Shown: piece by piece, positions 51,331 to 60,421 of the stretch | Numbering within the stretch: position 1 is the first letter of the stretch | How the letters are laid out: each line of letters starts with the position of its first letter | From: Vibrio orientalis CIP 102891 = ATCC 33934 | GTDB taxonomy: Bacteria > Pseudomonadota > Gammaproteobacteria > Enterobacterales > Vibrionaceae | Length of the DNA: 64,000 bases | Direction of reading: 5' to 3' | Assembly (NCBI RefSeq): GCF_000176235.1 | Contig: NZ_ACZV01000004.1 | Coordinates: forward strand, 930,001-994,000 | Position numbers and translations under genes: made by a program | The notes under the pieces: model-generated | What the model was told of the DNA's origin: nothing | What the model saw: the letters and a program-made list of their open reading frames with translations, nothing else | Database searches by the model: none

Positions 51331-52166
51331 ATGCCTCTAAGATGAAGTTTGGTATCAGCTACGTTGATACTCAATCGCCGCTACATGGCCTAAACGGTAT
51401 TACAAAATTCGCTCTGTTTATGGCTTGGGTGACCGTGGTCCTAACAACCTTCGATTTGCGCCTTATCGGCCTGTTGATCGTGTCAGGACTTATGCTACTC
51501 AAAATGACGCGCGTTCCGGTCAAGGTATACAAACCATTATTAATCGGTACAGGTAGTGTACTGCTACTTAATGCGCTGTTTATGTTCCTTCTCGCCCCTC
51601 AGCAAGGCAGTGAATATATCGGCAGTACCACGACCTTGCTCGAATTACCCGGCAATTACTCTCTGACTCAAGAGACCTTGTTCTACTTAGTCACAGTCAC
51701 ATTGAAGTATTTCAGCATGTTCCCGATTGCCTTGGTGTTTGTATTTACAACCCACCCGACTGAGTTCGCTGCGAGCTTAAACCGAATAGGTGTGCCTTAC
51801 AAAATTGCCTATGCGGTAAGCCTGACCCTACGCTACCTGCCAGAAGTAAAAAATGATTTCGTCAATATCATGCATGCACAACAAGCTCGCGGGCTCGATA
51901 TTTCAAAAAACACCCCGTTGATGCAACGTCTGCAAAACGTGGCAAAGATTCTTGGCCCGCTAATTTTCTCAAGCCTAGATAGAGCAGATGAAATTTCAAA
52001 TGCAATGACACTGCGTGGGTTTGGTCGACATAGCAGCCGAACTTGGTATAGCGCGAAGCCGCTAGGGCGTAATGACAAGTTGTGCCTAACCGCGATTGCC
52101 ATAATTGTCGCGCTGGCAATAGCCAAACGCTGGATAGACACCGAACTGTTCTGGTATCCATTCTAG
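51327..52166 (+). CDS. ECF transporter transmembrane (T) component
   Basis: A 279-residue membrane protein of the EcfT/CbiQ type, with five or six transmembrane helices. The coupling motif is present as AQQARGLDI and a second one, ALTLRG-type (AMTLRGFGR), which contact the two ATPase domains. It completes a dedicated (group I-like) ECF importer. Confidence 0.9.
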   Translation: MNASKMKFGISYVDTQSPLHGLNGITKFALFMAWVTVVLTTFDLRLIGLLIVSGLMLLKMTRVPVKVYKPLLIGTGSVLLLNALFMFLLAPQQGSEYIGSTTTLLELPGNYSLTQETLFYLVTVTLKYFSMFPIALVFVFTTHPTEFAASLNRIGVPYKIAYAVSLTLRYLPEVKNDFVNIMHAQQARGLDISKNTPLMQRLQNVAKILGPLIFSSLDRADEISNAMTLRGFGRHSSRTWYSAKPLGRNDKLCLTAIAIIVALAIAKRWIDTELFWYPF

Positions 52167-52169
52167 TAA

Positions 52170-52200
52170 AAAGCCTAGGTTTGAAACCTAGGCTTTTTTA
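52170..52200. terminator. Bidirectional terminator, ECF operon / glpM
   Basis: GCCTAGG-TTTGAAA-CCTAGGC with A residues before and six T after; the stem can extend to the inner T/A bases. It lies between convergent genes. Confidence 0.88.
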
Positions 52201-52548
52201 CACTGTTTGCATCGATCTGGTCCAGACTAACAGCAAGATCATCGCTGATGTAAGCCAAACTGCAGTCGCCATCGAGAGTGTATTCACTAAGCTAAATCGA
52301 TAACTAAAATAATAAACCGCGAGCAAATACCCTGCGTAAGGTAGCAAAGAATAAAGACCAAACAGTGCGGTCTCTCTCAGAGCCTCCATGCCACGTTCCG
52401 TACCCACAACGTAATGAGCAATGAGAGCAAAGGTAGGAAACAACGGCACTAAACCTGCGATATAGAAGCTTTTACTTTTTGAAAGTAGCGCAATCATTAA
52501 TACCGCAGCGGAACCCAAAAGACACTTACCAAATAGAGCTAACATCAC
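52198..52548 (-). CDS. glpM: GlpM-family membrane protein
   Basis: A 116-residue protein with four hydrophobic helices. The sequence FGKCLLGSAAVLMIALLSKS, then FYIAGLVPLFPTFALIAHY, fits GlpM, a small inner-membrane protein first linked to alginate production in Pseudomonas. The role in Vibrio is unknown. It ends in the shared terminator with the ECF operon. Confidence 0.75.
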   Translation of the reverse strand: MMLALFGKCLLGSAAVLMIALLSKSKSFYIAGLVPLFPTFALIAHYVVGTERGMEALRETALFGLYSLLPYAGYLLAVYYFSYRFSLVNTLSMATAVWLTSAMILLLVWTRSMQTV

Positions 52549-52555
52549 GGCCTTC

Positions 52556-52912
52556 TCACGCTAAATTCAAAAACAGTTCTTCATCGGTCATGTACTTATG
52601 CTTCGCACTCAAATTACGTAAATGCATAAACATAAAATCAGGAAAGCCCGGTGCTAGTAGATCGTTTGGTTGCCAGACAATTCCGCCAACAAACACGTAC
52701 CTACCTTGCTTCTCTTCACTGTGTACGACATTGTTAATCTCAGTTGATAATTCAGGTCTTACCCCCTCAATCACGCACACAATCTGCCCTCTTGCGACCC
52801 CAACAACACGCTTTACTAGATTTGCTTTCATTCCACATTTCCACGCCTGACGCGTAGCTAATTCGAATCCGTGCTTGCGCACTCCTTTATGAATATTGAC
52901 GATGAGGTTCAT
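52556..52912 (-). CDS. Unknown 118-residue protein
   Basis: Seven bases upstream of glpM on the same strand, so probably co-transcribed. The sequence MNLIVNIHKGVRKHGFELAT, VVGVARGQIVCVIEGVRPEL, FPDFMFMHLRNLSAKHKYMT suggests a small basic alpha/beta protein with no signal peptide. No known domain recognised. Confidence 0.6.
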   Translation of the reverse strand: MNLIVNIHKGVRKHGFELATRQAWKCGMKANLVKRVVGVARGQIVCVIEGVRPELSTEINNVVHSEEKQGRYVFVGGIVWQPNDLLAPGFPDFMFMHLRNLSAKHKYMTDEELFLNLA

Positions 52913-53112
52913 TGCTACCTACTAATGAAAACAAACTTACCTCTAGGTTAGTAACCCGTATAGAAGATGACGATAGCTCCATCTAACCAAATTCTCACTG
53001 GATGAAAATTTGCCAGAATAAAAGCCCCAAATTACCTACAGACAAGACAAGCGCTCCATCTTGGTGCTTTCAGGCACCAAAATAGCGACTAGGTTGCGAT
53101 ACATTTAGCGCT

Positions 53113-53568
53113 TCATAGAGTAATGCTCATGAATTGACTATTAGGATCCAGCGTATAGTCAGCGAAAGGCTCGCAATACTCGAAACCATGCTTCTCGTAT
53201 AACGCTCTTGCTGGCGCAAAGTAAGCCATTGAGCCCGTTTCTAAGCTGATTTTAGTCATACCCTGTTGGCGAGCATAGTCTAAAATATGACGAAGCATGG
53301 TCGAACCTACACCCATCTTCCTCGCTAAGGTTGCAGTTCGCATCGACTTTAATTCACCGTGTTCGTGGCTCAACGCTTTTAGCGCAGCACATCCTAGTAG
53401 TTGCTCTCCCTGCCAACTGCTCCAAAAAGTGACTGAGGGCTCTTTGAGACCTGACACATCTAATGCATGCACACTTTCAGCAGGCGATGTTGCATTCATA
53501 TCCTCTAGGTGTTCACGCAATAAATCCAATACAGCCGAACTTTCCAAACGGTCTTCAATTATCTTCAT
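53113..53568 (-). CDS. GNAT-family N-acetyltransferase
   Basis: A 151-residue GNAT protein. The acetyl-CoA motif A is TATLARKMGVGSTMLRHIL (R-x-x-G-x-G/S type), followed by GMTKISLETGSMAYFAPARA and YEKHGFEYCEPF. It resembles the PhnO/YpeA-like small acetyltransferases; the acceptor is unknown. It is a lone gene with about 200 bases free on the 3' side, which holds a short hairpin (53061-53080). Confidence 0.85.
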   Translation of the reverse strand: MKIIEDRLESSAVLDLLREHLEDMNATSPAESVHALDVSGLKEPSVTFWSSWQGEQLLGCAALKALSHEHGELKSMRTATLARKMGVGSTMLRHILDYARQQGMTKISLETGSMAYFAPARALYEKHGFEYCEPFADYTLDPNSQFMSITL

Positions 53569-53816
53569 ATTTCCTCCGTAAATTTGTAATCAGAACAGCA
53601 AACAATATGCCAGTTCTATATCGCTCATTATTCGAGGCGGTAATACCACTATCCATTGCCACCAACACCAATTAAGATCACAAATATGAATTCAATACGA
53701 CAGACTGTTACATACATATGAGATCTAAGTCAGGTAAATTTGAGTTATATTTCGATACATTTGTCATCACTAAATTACATAGTTACGACCAAATCACTCA
53801 ACCAACGGATTGAAAT

Positions 53817-55244
53817 ATGAAAGAAGTTGAATTTCGTACTATAGATCGCTTGTTTATTAAGATGTCGATAAACGACAAGATCTGGGTCATTTTCTCGCTG
53901 TTTTTGATTGCTGTTACTGCTCTCGCTGGTGGGCGTTACTACCAAACAGTCAACAATATTGAGACACAAACAATTGTCGCTGCCGAGCAATATCTCGCTG
54001 GTGTATTGACGCACTCCGATAGCACCGCGATTGCAAATAGCGGCCAAATCGCAACCGTGTCACAACCTAGCGAACCAAGTTATCGACAAGGCGTTGCCGT
54101 AGTATCAGCGACGCATTCTAGTGGGACAACCTATCAACTGACTTTCACCAATCCAAATATCGAAGAGCTAGAGTCTCAAGCTTTAGTTACTTTCGCTCTA
54201 AGCTATCTATGGGCAATTCCATTTGCGATTTTCTGTTACTGGGTCGCTACTTTCTTAGGCGGCGCGCTGTGGGTGCTATATACAACGACACAACGCATTG
54301 GTGAAGGGGATTTAACATCACGCCTTGGTTTCCACCCAGGTCGTGATGAATTTGGCACTATCGGCTGCGCGCTCGACAAAGCGATGGATACATTGACTGA
54401 TCTGGTTGTGACCGTAAAAGACAATGCGACGACATTGAGCGATACATCGTCTTCATTTGAGCAAGAGATGAAACTCAGTGAAACCCAAATCAGCCATCAA
54501 TATGCTTCCCTTGATTCAGTTGCAACTGCAATGGAGCAAATGACTGCATCGGCTAAAGAAGTGTCGAGCATTTCTCAGCAAGCGACGAAGCAAACCGAAA
54601 ACGATTCGGATCATATTGAAAATAGCCACAACCGCGTCCAATCCGCCATTAACGAAATTGGCAAGCTGTCCGACTATATTGGCCAGGCCTCTCAATCAGT
54701 TTTAAGCTTAACCGATAACACAACGCAAATTAATGAAGTGATCACCACCATCAATGCCATTTCTGAGCAAACTAATTTATTAGCACTGAACGCAGCAATC
54801 GAAGCCGCTCGCGCAGGTGAACAAGGGCGAGGTTTTGCCGTCGTCGCGGATGAAGTTCGAACGCTGGCAGGAAGAACTCAAGCCGCTACGGTAGAGATTC
54901 AGTCGATGATAGAGAAACTTCAGACAGAGACTCACAGTATTTCATCGATTACCGAACAAACGGTCAGCCAAGCGAAAACAAGCAGTGAGCTCGTTGCTAA
55001 TATCGGTAATGATGTTCAAGCTATTTCTGAGTCTGCCAAAACGCTTATGGATATGAGTATTCAGATCTCAACATCTGCAGAAGAACAAAGCGCAGTCGCA
55101 AATGATATCGCTTCAGAACTCAGTGATATTAGAACCCAATCTAACACAATTAGAAGTGTTGCTGAGCAATCGTCTCAAGGAATCGCTAGTTTGAGCCAAG
55201 CCTCTCAATCGCTGGCGGATGTACTCAAACAATATCGAACCTAA
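53817..55244 (+). CDS. Methyl-accepting chemotaxis protein
   Basis: A 475-residue receptor. TM1 is near residues 20-40 ([18 protein letters not shown]), followed by a short periplasmic part of about 80 residues, too small for a dCache domain. TM2 is about 120-150 ([20 protein letters not shown]), followed by a HAMP-like region. The signalling hairpin [20 protein letters not shown], then [20 protein letters not shown], is canonical. It has no C-terminal CheR-tether pentapeptide. Stands alone with its own terminator. Confidence 0.92.
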   Translation: MKEVEFRTIDRLFIKMSINDKIWVIFSLFLIAVTALAGGRYYQTVNNIETQTIVAAEQYLAGVLTHSDSTAIANSGQIATVSQPSEPSYRQGVAVVSATHSSGTTYQLTFTNPNIEELESQALVTFALSYLWAIPFAIFCYWVATFLGGALWVLYTTTQRIGEGDLTSRLGFHPGRDEFGTIGCALDKAMDTLTDLVVTVKDNATTLSDTSSSFEQEMKLSETQISHQYASLDSVATAMEQMTASAKEVSSISQQATKQTENDSDHIENSHNRVQSAINEIGKLSDYIGQASQSVLSLTDNTTQINEVITTINAISEQTNLLALNAAIEAARAGEQGRGFAVVADEVRTLAGRTQAATVEIQSMIEKLQTETHSISSITEQTVSQAKTSSELVANIGNDVQAISESAKTLMDMSIQISTSAEEQSAVANDIASELSDIRTQSNTIRSVAEQSSQGIASLSQASQSLADVLKQYRT

Positions 55245-55256
55245 TTGTTTATAATT

Positions 55257-55278
55257 AAGGGCCTTCGGGCCCTTTTTT
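55257..55278 (+). terminator. Terminator of the chemotaxis receptor gene
   Basis: AAGGGCC-TTCG-GGCCCTT followed by T residues; a stable UUCG tetraloop. Confidence 0.9.
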
Positions 55279-55360
55279 AATGCTCAGTAAAAAGGTGCGG
55301 CCAAACCTACCTCCGGAACTATACTTAAGTTAATTTCTAAGGTGGGACAAGGATGATGCT

Positions 55361-55693
55361 ATGAGCACCTTATTACTTTACGTACTGTTATTGAGCAATC
55401 CTGAGACTGGACAATCCAGTTCAATTCCTTTGAAGTGTGAGCTTTTACACTCCGCTGATACATTTTGGTTTTACAAAGAGCAACTGGTCTTTCAAAGCGA
55501 ACAGTTTATTATTTTGCAAAACTTCAAAGGTAGGACAGTCACCCAAGTAGATATGAAAACCGGAGAACTTATCAGAACCACTTATATTGGTGAGCCATAC
55601 GATCCTAAATATCAGATATTACTTGGGGAATGCTTGGATGTTGAGCACACACTTAAAATGTGGCAGCTAGATGACGTCCCTTACGACAACTAA
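55361..55693 (+). CDS. Unknown 110-residue protein
   Basis: A small protein with a hydrophobic N-terminus (MSTLLLYVLLLSNPETGQ), perhaps a weak signal sequence, and a beta-rich body (FWFYKEQLVFQSEQFIILQN, TVTQVDMKTGELIRTTYIG). No family recognised. It stands alone between the receptor terminator and the thioesterase gene. Confidence 0.55.
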   Translation: MSTLLLYVLLLSNPETGQSSSIPLKCELLHSADTFWFYKEQLVFQSEQFIILQNFKGRTVTQVDMKTGELIRTTYIGEPYDPKYQILLGECLDVEHTLKMWQLDDVPYDN

Positions 55694-55815
55694 CCCCGAA
55701 ATTATTTAATTCTACTAACGAGGCTAGAGGTATCCAGATCACAACTTGTTAACATTTAACCCCCACCACAACACCTTTGAATTAGTATATTTACTCGATT
55801 TAAAGGAGAACCACC

Positions 55816-56244
55816 ATGGATGAGTTACTGAATGACTTTCCAGTCACCACTGAAATAGAAGTAGCATGGGGAGAAATGGATGCCTTACAGCATGTAAATA
55901 ACGCCGTCTACTTTCGGTACTTTGAAACCGCTCGACTCGACTACTTCAAACAAATTGACTTGCTGGTGAATCTAAAACAGAGCCACATTGGCCCCGTTTT
56001 AGGCCATACTGAATGCCGATATAAGCTGCCGGTGACTTACCCTGATACACTGTTAATTGGGTCCCGAGTAAGCGACCTACAAGATGACCGCTTTACGATG
56101 GAATACCAAATTGTCAGCCGAAAACTGGGGAAGGTCGTAACGGTAGGAAGCGCGACATGTGTAATGTTTGATTTTACAAACCACACTAAGGCGCTTATCC
56201 CTGAACATATAAGCCAAGCGATTATCAACACTGAAGAAAAGTGA
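55816..56244 (+). CDS. Acyl-CoA thioesterase, 4HBT hot-dog fold (YbgC/FcbC type)
   Basis: A 142-residue hot-dog thioesterase. The signature VAWGEMDALQHVNNAVYFRY (Asp as catalytic acid, HVNN loop) is typical of 4-hydroxybenzoyl-CoA thioesterase relatives. It hydrolyses acyl-CoA in the cytosol; chain length specificity is unknown. A GGAG ribosome site lies at 55805-55808. Confidence 0.88.
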   Translation: MDELLNDFPVTTEIEVAWGEMDALQHVNNAVYFRYFETARLDYFKQIDLLVNLKQSHIGPVLGHTECRYKLPVTYPDTLLIGSRVSDLQDDRFTMEYQIVSRKLGKVVTVGSATCVMFDFTNHTKALIPEHISQAIINTEEK

Positions 56245-56392
56245 GGCACTTGCCTCACTCGAGAGTAGATCAGCGTCAGATACCTATAAGCGGTAAAACA
56301 ATGTTATCGCTTACATGAAGTGTTTGTGTGCCAAAAGTTCTCTGAGTTGTTATATACTCCCGTTTTCACTAATAACTTCTTTAAATTTCTCC

Positions 56393-57097
56393 ATGAACAA
56401 GAGCTTAATTACTAACGTAGTCGCCCTAGCCCTTCTCGCTGGTGGCTATCAAGCCGGCAACCAAATCGCGTTTTATGCGGGTTTATTCGCTTTTTCTGGC
56501 GCAATCACCAACTGGCTAGCTATTCACATGCTGTTTGAAAAGGTGCCTGGACTGTATGGTTCTGGTGTCATCCCAGCACGATTTGAAGAGTTTAAAGCGG
56601 CGATAAAGAACTTAATGATGGAACAGTTTTTTACCCAAGAGAACATCGACAAGTTTTTAAGCACAGAGATGTCCGGTGGTAAGACACTTAACCTAGAGCC
56701 CGTGATTGAGAAAATCGATTTCAACCCAACTTTCGACTCTTTAGTCGAGGTTATTGCCAACTCACAGTTTGGCGGAATGCTCGCTATGTTTGGCGGTACA
56801 GAAGCACTTCAACCTCTCAAGCAGCCGTTCGTTGAAAAAATGCAAGAAGCGATCATCGACATGAGTCAAAGTGACACCATTAAAGATGCGCTCAAAGAGC
56901 AATTTGAAGCACCCGCTATGATGGATGAGATAAGAGTAAACGTTGAAAATATTATTGACCAACGCTTGAGCGAGTTGACTCCTCGCCTAGTCAAAGAGAT
57001 GGTGCAAACAATGATCAAAGAGCACTTGGGTTGGCTAGTTGTGTGGGGCGGTGTATTTGGTGGTTTAATTGGTGTTGTGTCATCGTTCTTCGCTTAA
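56393..57097 (+). CDS. DUF445 inner-membrane protein
   Basis: ATG 56393 gives 234 residues beginning MNKSLITNVVALALLAGG; the 26 codons before it are Cys-rich and atypical and are rejected. DUF445 features include GAITNWLAIHMLFEKVPGLY, GSGVIPARFEEFKAAIKNLM and a C-terminal membrane helix (LGWLVVWGGVFGGLIGVVSS). The family is widespread, with unknown function. There is no clear Shine-Dalgarno. Confidence 0.8.
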   Translation: MNKSLITNVVALALLAGGYQAGNQIAFYAGLFAFSGAITNWLAIHMLFEKVPGLYGSGVIPARFEEFKAAIKNLMMEQFFTQENIDKFLSTEMSGGKTLNLEPVIEKIDFNPTFDSLVEVIANSQFGGMLAMFGGTEALQPLKQPFVEKMQEAIIDMSQSDTIKDALKEQFEAPAMMDEIRVNVENIIDQRLSELTPRLVKEMVQTMIKEHLGWLVVWGGVFGGLIGVVSSFFA

Positions 57098-57112
57098 CAC
57101 TAACGAACACTA

Positions 57113-57139
57113 AAAAGGGAAGCGCACTGCTTCCCTTTT
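57113..57139. terminator. Bidirectional terminator between DUF445 gene and lrp-type gene
   Basis: GGGAAGC-GCACT-GCTTCCC, with A residues before and TTTTC after, between convergent stops. Confidence 0.85.
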
Positions 57140-57616
57140 CTATAATTTGCCAATCAAATCTGCATTCACCCCAAAGCTGGTTTTATGCTCTTCGATGACC
57201 ACCTCACTACGAGTTTGAATCACTCCAGGTAAGGTTCCCAGTTTCGTCGACATGAAGCTTTGGTAGGCCTTCATATCTTTTACCCTGACCTTAATCATTG
57301 TATCGAAGTCTCCAGAAAGTGAGTAACACTCTTCAATTTCTGGCATATCGGATACTGCTTCAGCGAATTTTTCGAATATAGAAAAGCTAGTCTGATCAAG
57401 GCGAATATGGATAAATACTTGTACATCCAAACCCAGTTTCTCTGGGTTTAGCTCGGCATGGTAGCCTTTAATATAGCCTTCCTTCTCCAATCGTTTCACA
57501 CGATCAGAACAGGGAGAGGTGGTTAAATTAACTTGCTTAGCTAACTCAACAATAGGAAGTCGACCTTTTAGATTTAAGGCACGGAGAATTTCACGGTCGA
57601 TTCTATCTAGTTCCAT
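57140..57616 (-). CDS. Lrp/AsnC-family transcriptional regulator
   Basis: A 158-residue regulator. The N-terminal HTH is LDRIDREILRALNLKGRLPI, then VELAKQVNLTTSPCSDRVKR. The RAM domain starts at about 65 (DVQVFIHIRLDQTSFSIFEK). Such proteins bind amino acids and may control the neighbouring proline genes. That link is inferred from proximity only, since a second regulator of AraC type stands on the other side of putA. Confidence 0.9.
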   Translation of the reverse strand: MELDRIDREILRALNLKGRLPIVELAKQVNLTTSPCSDRVKRLEKEGYIKGYHAELNPEKLGLDVQVFIHIRLDQTSFSIFEKFAEAVSDMPEIEECYSLSGDFDTMIKVRVKDMKAYQSFMSTKLGTLPGVIQTRSEVVIEEHKTSFGVNADLIGKL

Positions 57617-57709
57617 TGGCAGCTCTTATTAAGACGAGAAGATCCATCTTAAAATAAAAGCGCTTTAGAACTTACATCTGCACTAAATTTAACGATATTT
57701 TTGTGAAGG

Positions 57710-57946
57710 TTACGCGATTTTCACGCCAGAAAATGCACCTTGTGGCTGAGAAACGAACTCCGTTTGCGTATTGCACGAACGGCAAAACGCCTGTTTTTCC
57801 ATTTTCACGTAATGAGCGCCTTTAAACACTGTAGCAAAAAAGCAGGCCATTGATTTTACCACCGAGTGTTGTTGTTCATTACAACGCTTTAATACAATCT
57901 TATGTGGGGTACTTTTTTGGCAGCAATGGCAGTGCAGGTGTGGCAT
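57710..57946 (-). CDS. Small Cys/His-rich protein, probable zinc ribbon
   Basis: A 78-residue protein with CHCCQKSTPHK near the N-terminus and CRSCNTQTEFV near the C-terminus, two CxxC pairs that could bind one zinc. No other domain. It stands alone between the lrp-type gene and putP. Confidence 0.6.
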   Translation of the reverse strand: MPHLHCHCCQKSTPHKIVLKRCNEQQHSVVKSMACFFATVFKGAHYVKMEKQAFCRSCNTQTEFVSQPQGAFSGVKIA

Positions 57947-58100
57947 TTTCTCTCTCCGGCTAAATCAGTCTTCCTGATAATCGACACATTATGGAAGCGA
58001 GAGTTCCCACAACTCATACTTTAGTTCATAAAATGTGAACCTTGTTCAATTAATATACGAACCTTTCCAGAATAGTCGGCTAGCTGAATGGGAAAATAAA

Positions 58101-58124
58101 AAAGCCTCGCAGAGCGAGGCTTTT
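58101..58124 (-). terminator. Terminator of the putA-putP operon
   Basis: GCCTCGC-AGA-GCGAGGC with flanking A and T runs, 22 bases after the putP stop. Confidence 0.88.
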
Positions 58125-58145
58125 ATTTAAAACCATTGGGATTAA

Positions 58146-59633
58146 TTAATCGAGCTCAGTAAGCTGCTTTTTAAATGTCGCATGCTGTGACTTAACCGAT
58201 GCTTCAGGTTCACCCGTCACCATACTGACTACAACAATAGACAGAGTCGACAAAATAATTCCTGGTACGATTTCATACACATCAAACCAACCACCTGATA
58301 ACTGCTTCCACACCACAATCGTGATACCACCAACCAGAATACCAACTAGTGCACCATTGCGGTTCATACGCTCCCAGTACAAGCTAAGAATTAAAGCAGG
58401 GCCAAATGCCGCACCAAATCCAGCCCAAGCGTAAGAGACTAGGCCAAGCACTGAACTGTCCGGTGTCATTGCAAGAATCAATGCAACGATAGAAATACCA
58501 ACGACCGCGATACGACCGACCATCACGATTTCTTCTGAGCTCGCATCTTTCTTAAACACTTGTTTGTAGAAATCTTCAGCCAATGCAGAAGAAGAAACAA
58601 GTAACTGAGAATCCGCAGTACTCATTACTGCAGCTAAGATCGCGGCAAGAAGAATACCGGCAACGACTGGGTGGAATAGCGAGTTCACCAGTAACATGAA
58701 GATCTTCTCACCGTCATCCACACTGATGCCAGAGTTGTTCACATAGATCAGACCAACCAGACCAACCAGCATTGCGCCAATCATAGACAAGCCTGTCCAG
58801 ATAACAGCAATACGACGGGCCGTCGTCAGATCGCGGTTTGAACGTGATGCTTTAAAACGCGCTAGGATATGTGGCTGACCAAAGTAACCTAGACCCCATG
58901 CAACCAATGAAATGATTGCAATCGCGCTCAAAGGCTCACCTTTTGAGTCATTCCATAAAGTCAAAAGTTGAGGGTTGATAGCCGACAGATCATTGCTTAG
59001 TTGGCCCAAACCGCCTTCCATTGCCGTGATAGGGACAATCAGGAGCGCCGCCGCCATCAGTAGACCTTGAACCAAATCAGTCCAAGATACCGCAAGGAAA
59101 CCGCCAAACAATGTATAAGAAACTACACAAACAGTGCCAATAATGACCGCTGTGGTGTAATCAAGACCAAAGACTGTTTCAAATAGTTTTCCGCCTGCAA
59201 CCAGGCCTGAGCTGGTGTAGAAAAGGAAGAATAAAAGAATGAAGAATGCAGAAATTACCTGAATCATCTTTGATTTGTCGTTAAAACGACGAGATAAGAA
59301 CTCCGGTAAAGTTAGCGCGTCCGTTGTAATGCTGTACGTACGTAGACGTTTCGCTGTGATTAACCAGTTCAACCAAGTACCGACTAGTAAGCCACCCGCA
59401 AGCCAGAAAGCTTCAATACCCGCTGCATAAGCATAGCCAGGCAAGCCCAATAACAACCAACCACTCATATCCGATGCACCTGCAGAAAGCGCTGCTGGCC
59501 AAGGGCCTAACGAACGACCACCTAAGAAATAGTCACTTGAGCTTTTCGTTCGTTGATAAGCAATAACGCCAATTGCAAGCATCAGGATCAGATACGCAAT
59601 AAACGTGGTTGTAATAGCAAAGCTATTTTCCAT
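58146..59633 (-). CDS. putP: Sodium/proline symporter
   Basis: A 495-residue SSS-family transporter with about 13 transmembrane helices. The signatures SSDYFLGGRSLGPWPAALSA, GASDMSGWLLLGLPGYAYA and LGYFGQPHILARFKASRSN are those of PutP. It imports proline with sodium for the enzymes encoded upstream. Gene order putA, ALDH-like, putP is on one strand with short gaps (22 and 67 bases), indicating an operon. Confidence 0.95.
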   Translation of the reverse strand: MENSFAITTTFIAYLILMLAIGVIAYQRTKSSSDYFLGGRSLGPWPAALSAGASDMSGWLLLGLPGYAYAAGIEAFWLAGGLLVGTWLNWLITAKRLRTYSITTDALTLPEFLSRRFNDKSKMIQVISAFFILLFFLFYTSSGLVAGGKLFETVFGLDYTTAVIIGTVCVVSYTLFGGFLAVSWTDLVQGLLMAAALLIVPITAMEGGLGQLSNDLSAINPQLLTLWNDSKGEPLSAIAIISLVAWGLGYFGQPHILARFKASRSNRDLTTARRIAVIWTGLSMIGAMLVGLVGLIYVNNSGISVDDGEKIFMLLVNSLFHPVVAGILLAAILAAVMSTADSQLLVSSSALAEDFYKQVFKKDASSEEIVMVGRIAVVGISIVALILAMTPDSSVLGLVSYAWAGFGAAFGPALILSLYWERMNRNGALVGILVGGITIVVWKQLSGGWFDVYEIVPGIILSTLSIVVVSMVTGEPEASVKSQHATFKKQLTELD

Positions 59634-59700
59634 TTGATTTGTCCTCTTTTAAAAGATCGCCTTCCCTGAATGCCCTCTCTCGAGGGCAAGTCATTGAAGA

Positions 59701-60399
59701 TTAGTGATTTTCAGCGCCAAGTTCTAACAAGGTCGCGTTACCACCCACTGCTGTTATATTTATAGTTCTAGTACGCTCGGTAATGAACCGAAGCACTAAA
59801 TGTGGATCATGAGCGACAGGTATGCTCACAAGATCCGTTTCAGACGTTAAGTTAACAATCGCGCCTGAACGTTTTGCCAATTGTCGGTTGATACTCCTTT
59901 CAACCTCAGGGTTACCTACATACCCCACACTGCGTACATCTGAATCAAGAAGCTGATGGTAAGCATCTAGAGCTGCAAACTGTACTAAGTTGGTAGGAAG
60001 TGAAGACTGCAGGTACGCAGACTCCAAGGCTTGGCTAAGCTCTGTGTCATCACTGCACAAGATAACGCTATTACCTGAGATAAGCGCAGCCGTGAGCTGG
60101 GCCATAACAGCGTATGTAGCTTGTTCCTGAGAGCTGTCTTGAATCACTAGAGCAACACCACGTCCTGCGGTGTATAGTTCGTTAGTCTCCCCAGTTGGAC
60201 CGATCAATTGATGCGTTTCAGCTAAAAGCGCTGACGCTTGCTCAATATGATAAGAAACAACGGACGCTAACTCAGGCTCTACTTGTTGTAAGGCCTGTTT
60301 AAAAGCGAGCAAACACTCACTCTTAGAATCAAAATTGGTTAGATTCCAGTTTTCCCACGCTGAGAAAGCATCAGAAAAACGTGTTACTTGATGAACCAT
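59701..60399 (-). CDS. Detached PutA ALDH-superfamily domain protein
   Basis: A 232-residue protein between putA and putP. It has aldehyde-dehydrogenase-like elements (GRGVALVIQDSSQEQATYAV, AQLTAALISGNSVILCSDD, VGYVGNPEVERSINRQLA, ITAVGGNATLLELG) but is half the usual size and lacks the catalytic Cys region. Long PutA proteins (over 1200 residues) carry an inactive ALDH-superfamily domain at the C-terminus, which covers the aldehyde active site. The PutA here is short (1039), so this gene probably encodes that domain separately. Databases may label it pyrroline-5-carboxylate dehydrogenase; enzymatic activity is unlikely. Confidence 0.7.
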   Translation of the reverse strand: MVHQVTRFSDAFSAWENWNLTNFDSKSECLLAFKQALQQVEPELASVVSYHIEQASALLAETHQLIGPTGETNELYTAGRGVALVIQDSSQEQATYAVMAQLTAALISGNSVILCSDDTELSQALESAYLQSSLPTNLVQFAALDAYHQLLDSDVRSVGYVGNPEVERSINRQLAKRSGAIVNLTSETDLVSIPVAHDPHLVLRFITERTRTINITAVGGNATLLELGAENH

Positions 60400-60421
60400 A
60401 CTATTTCTCCTTGCCCACTAA

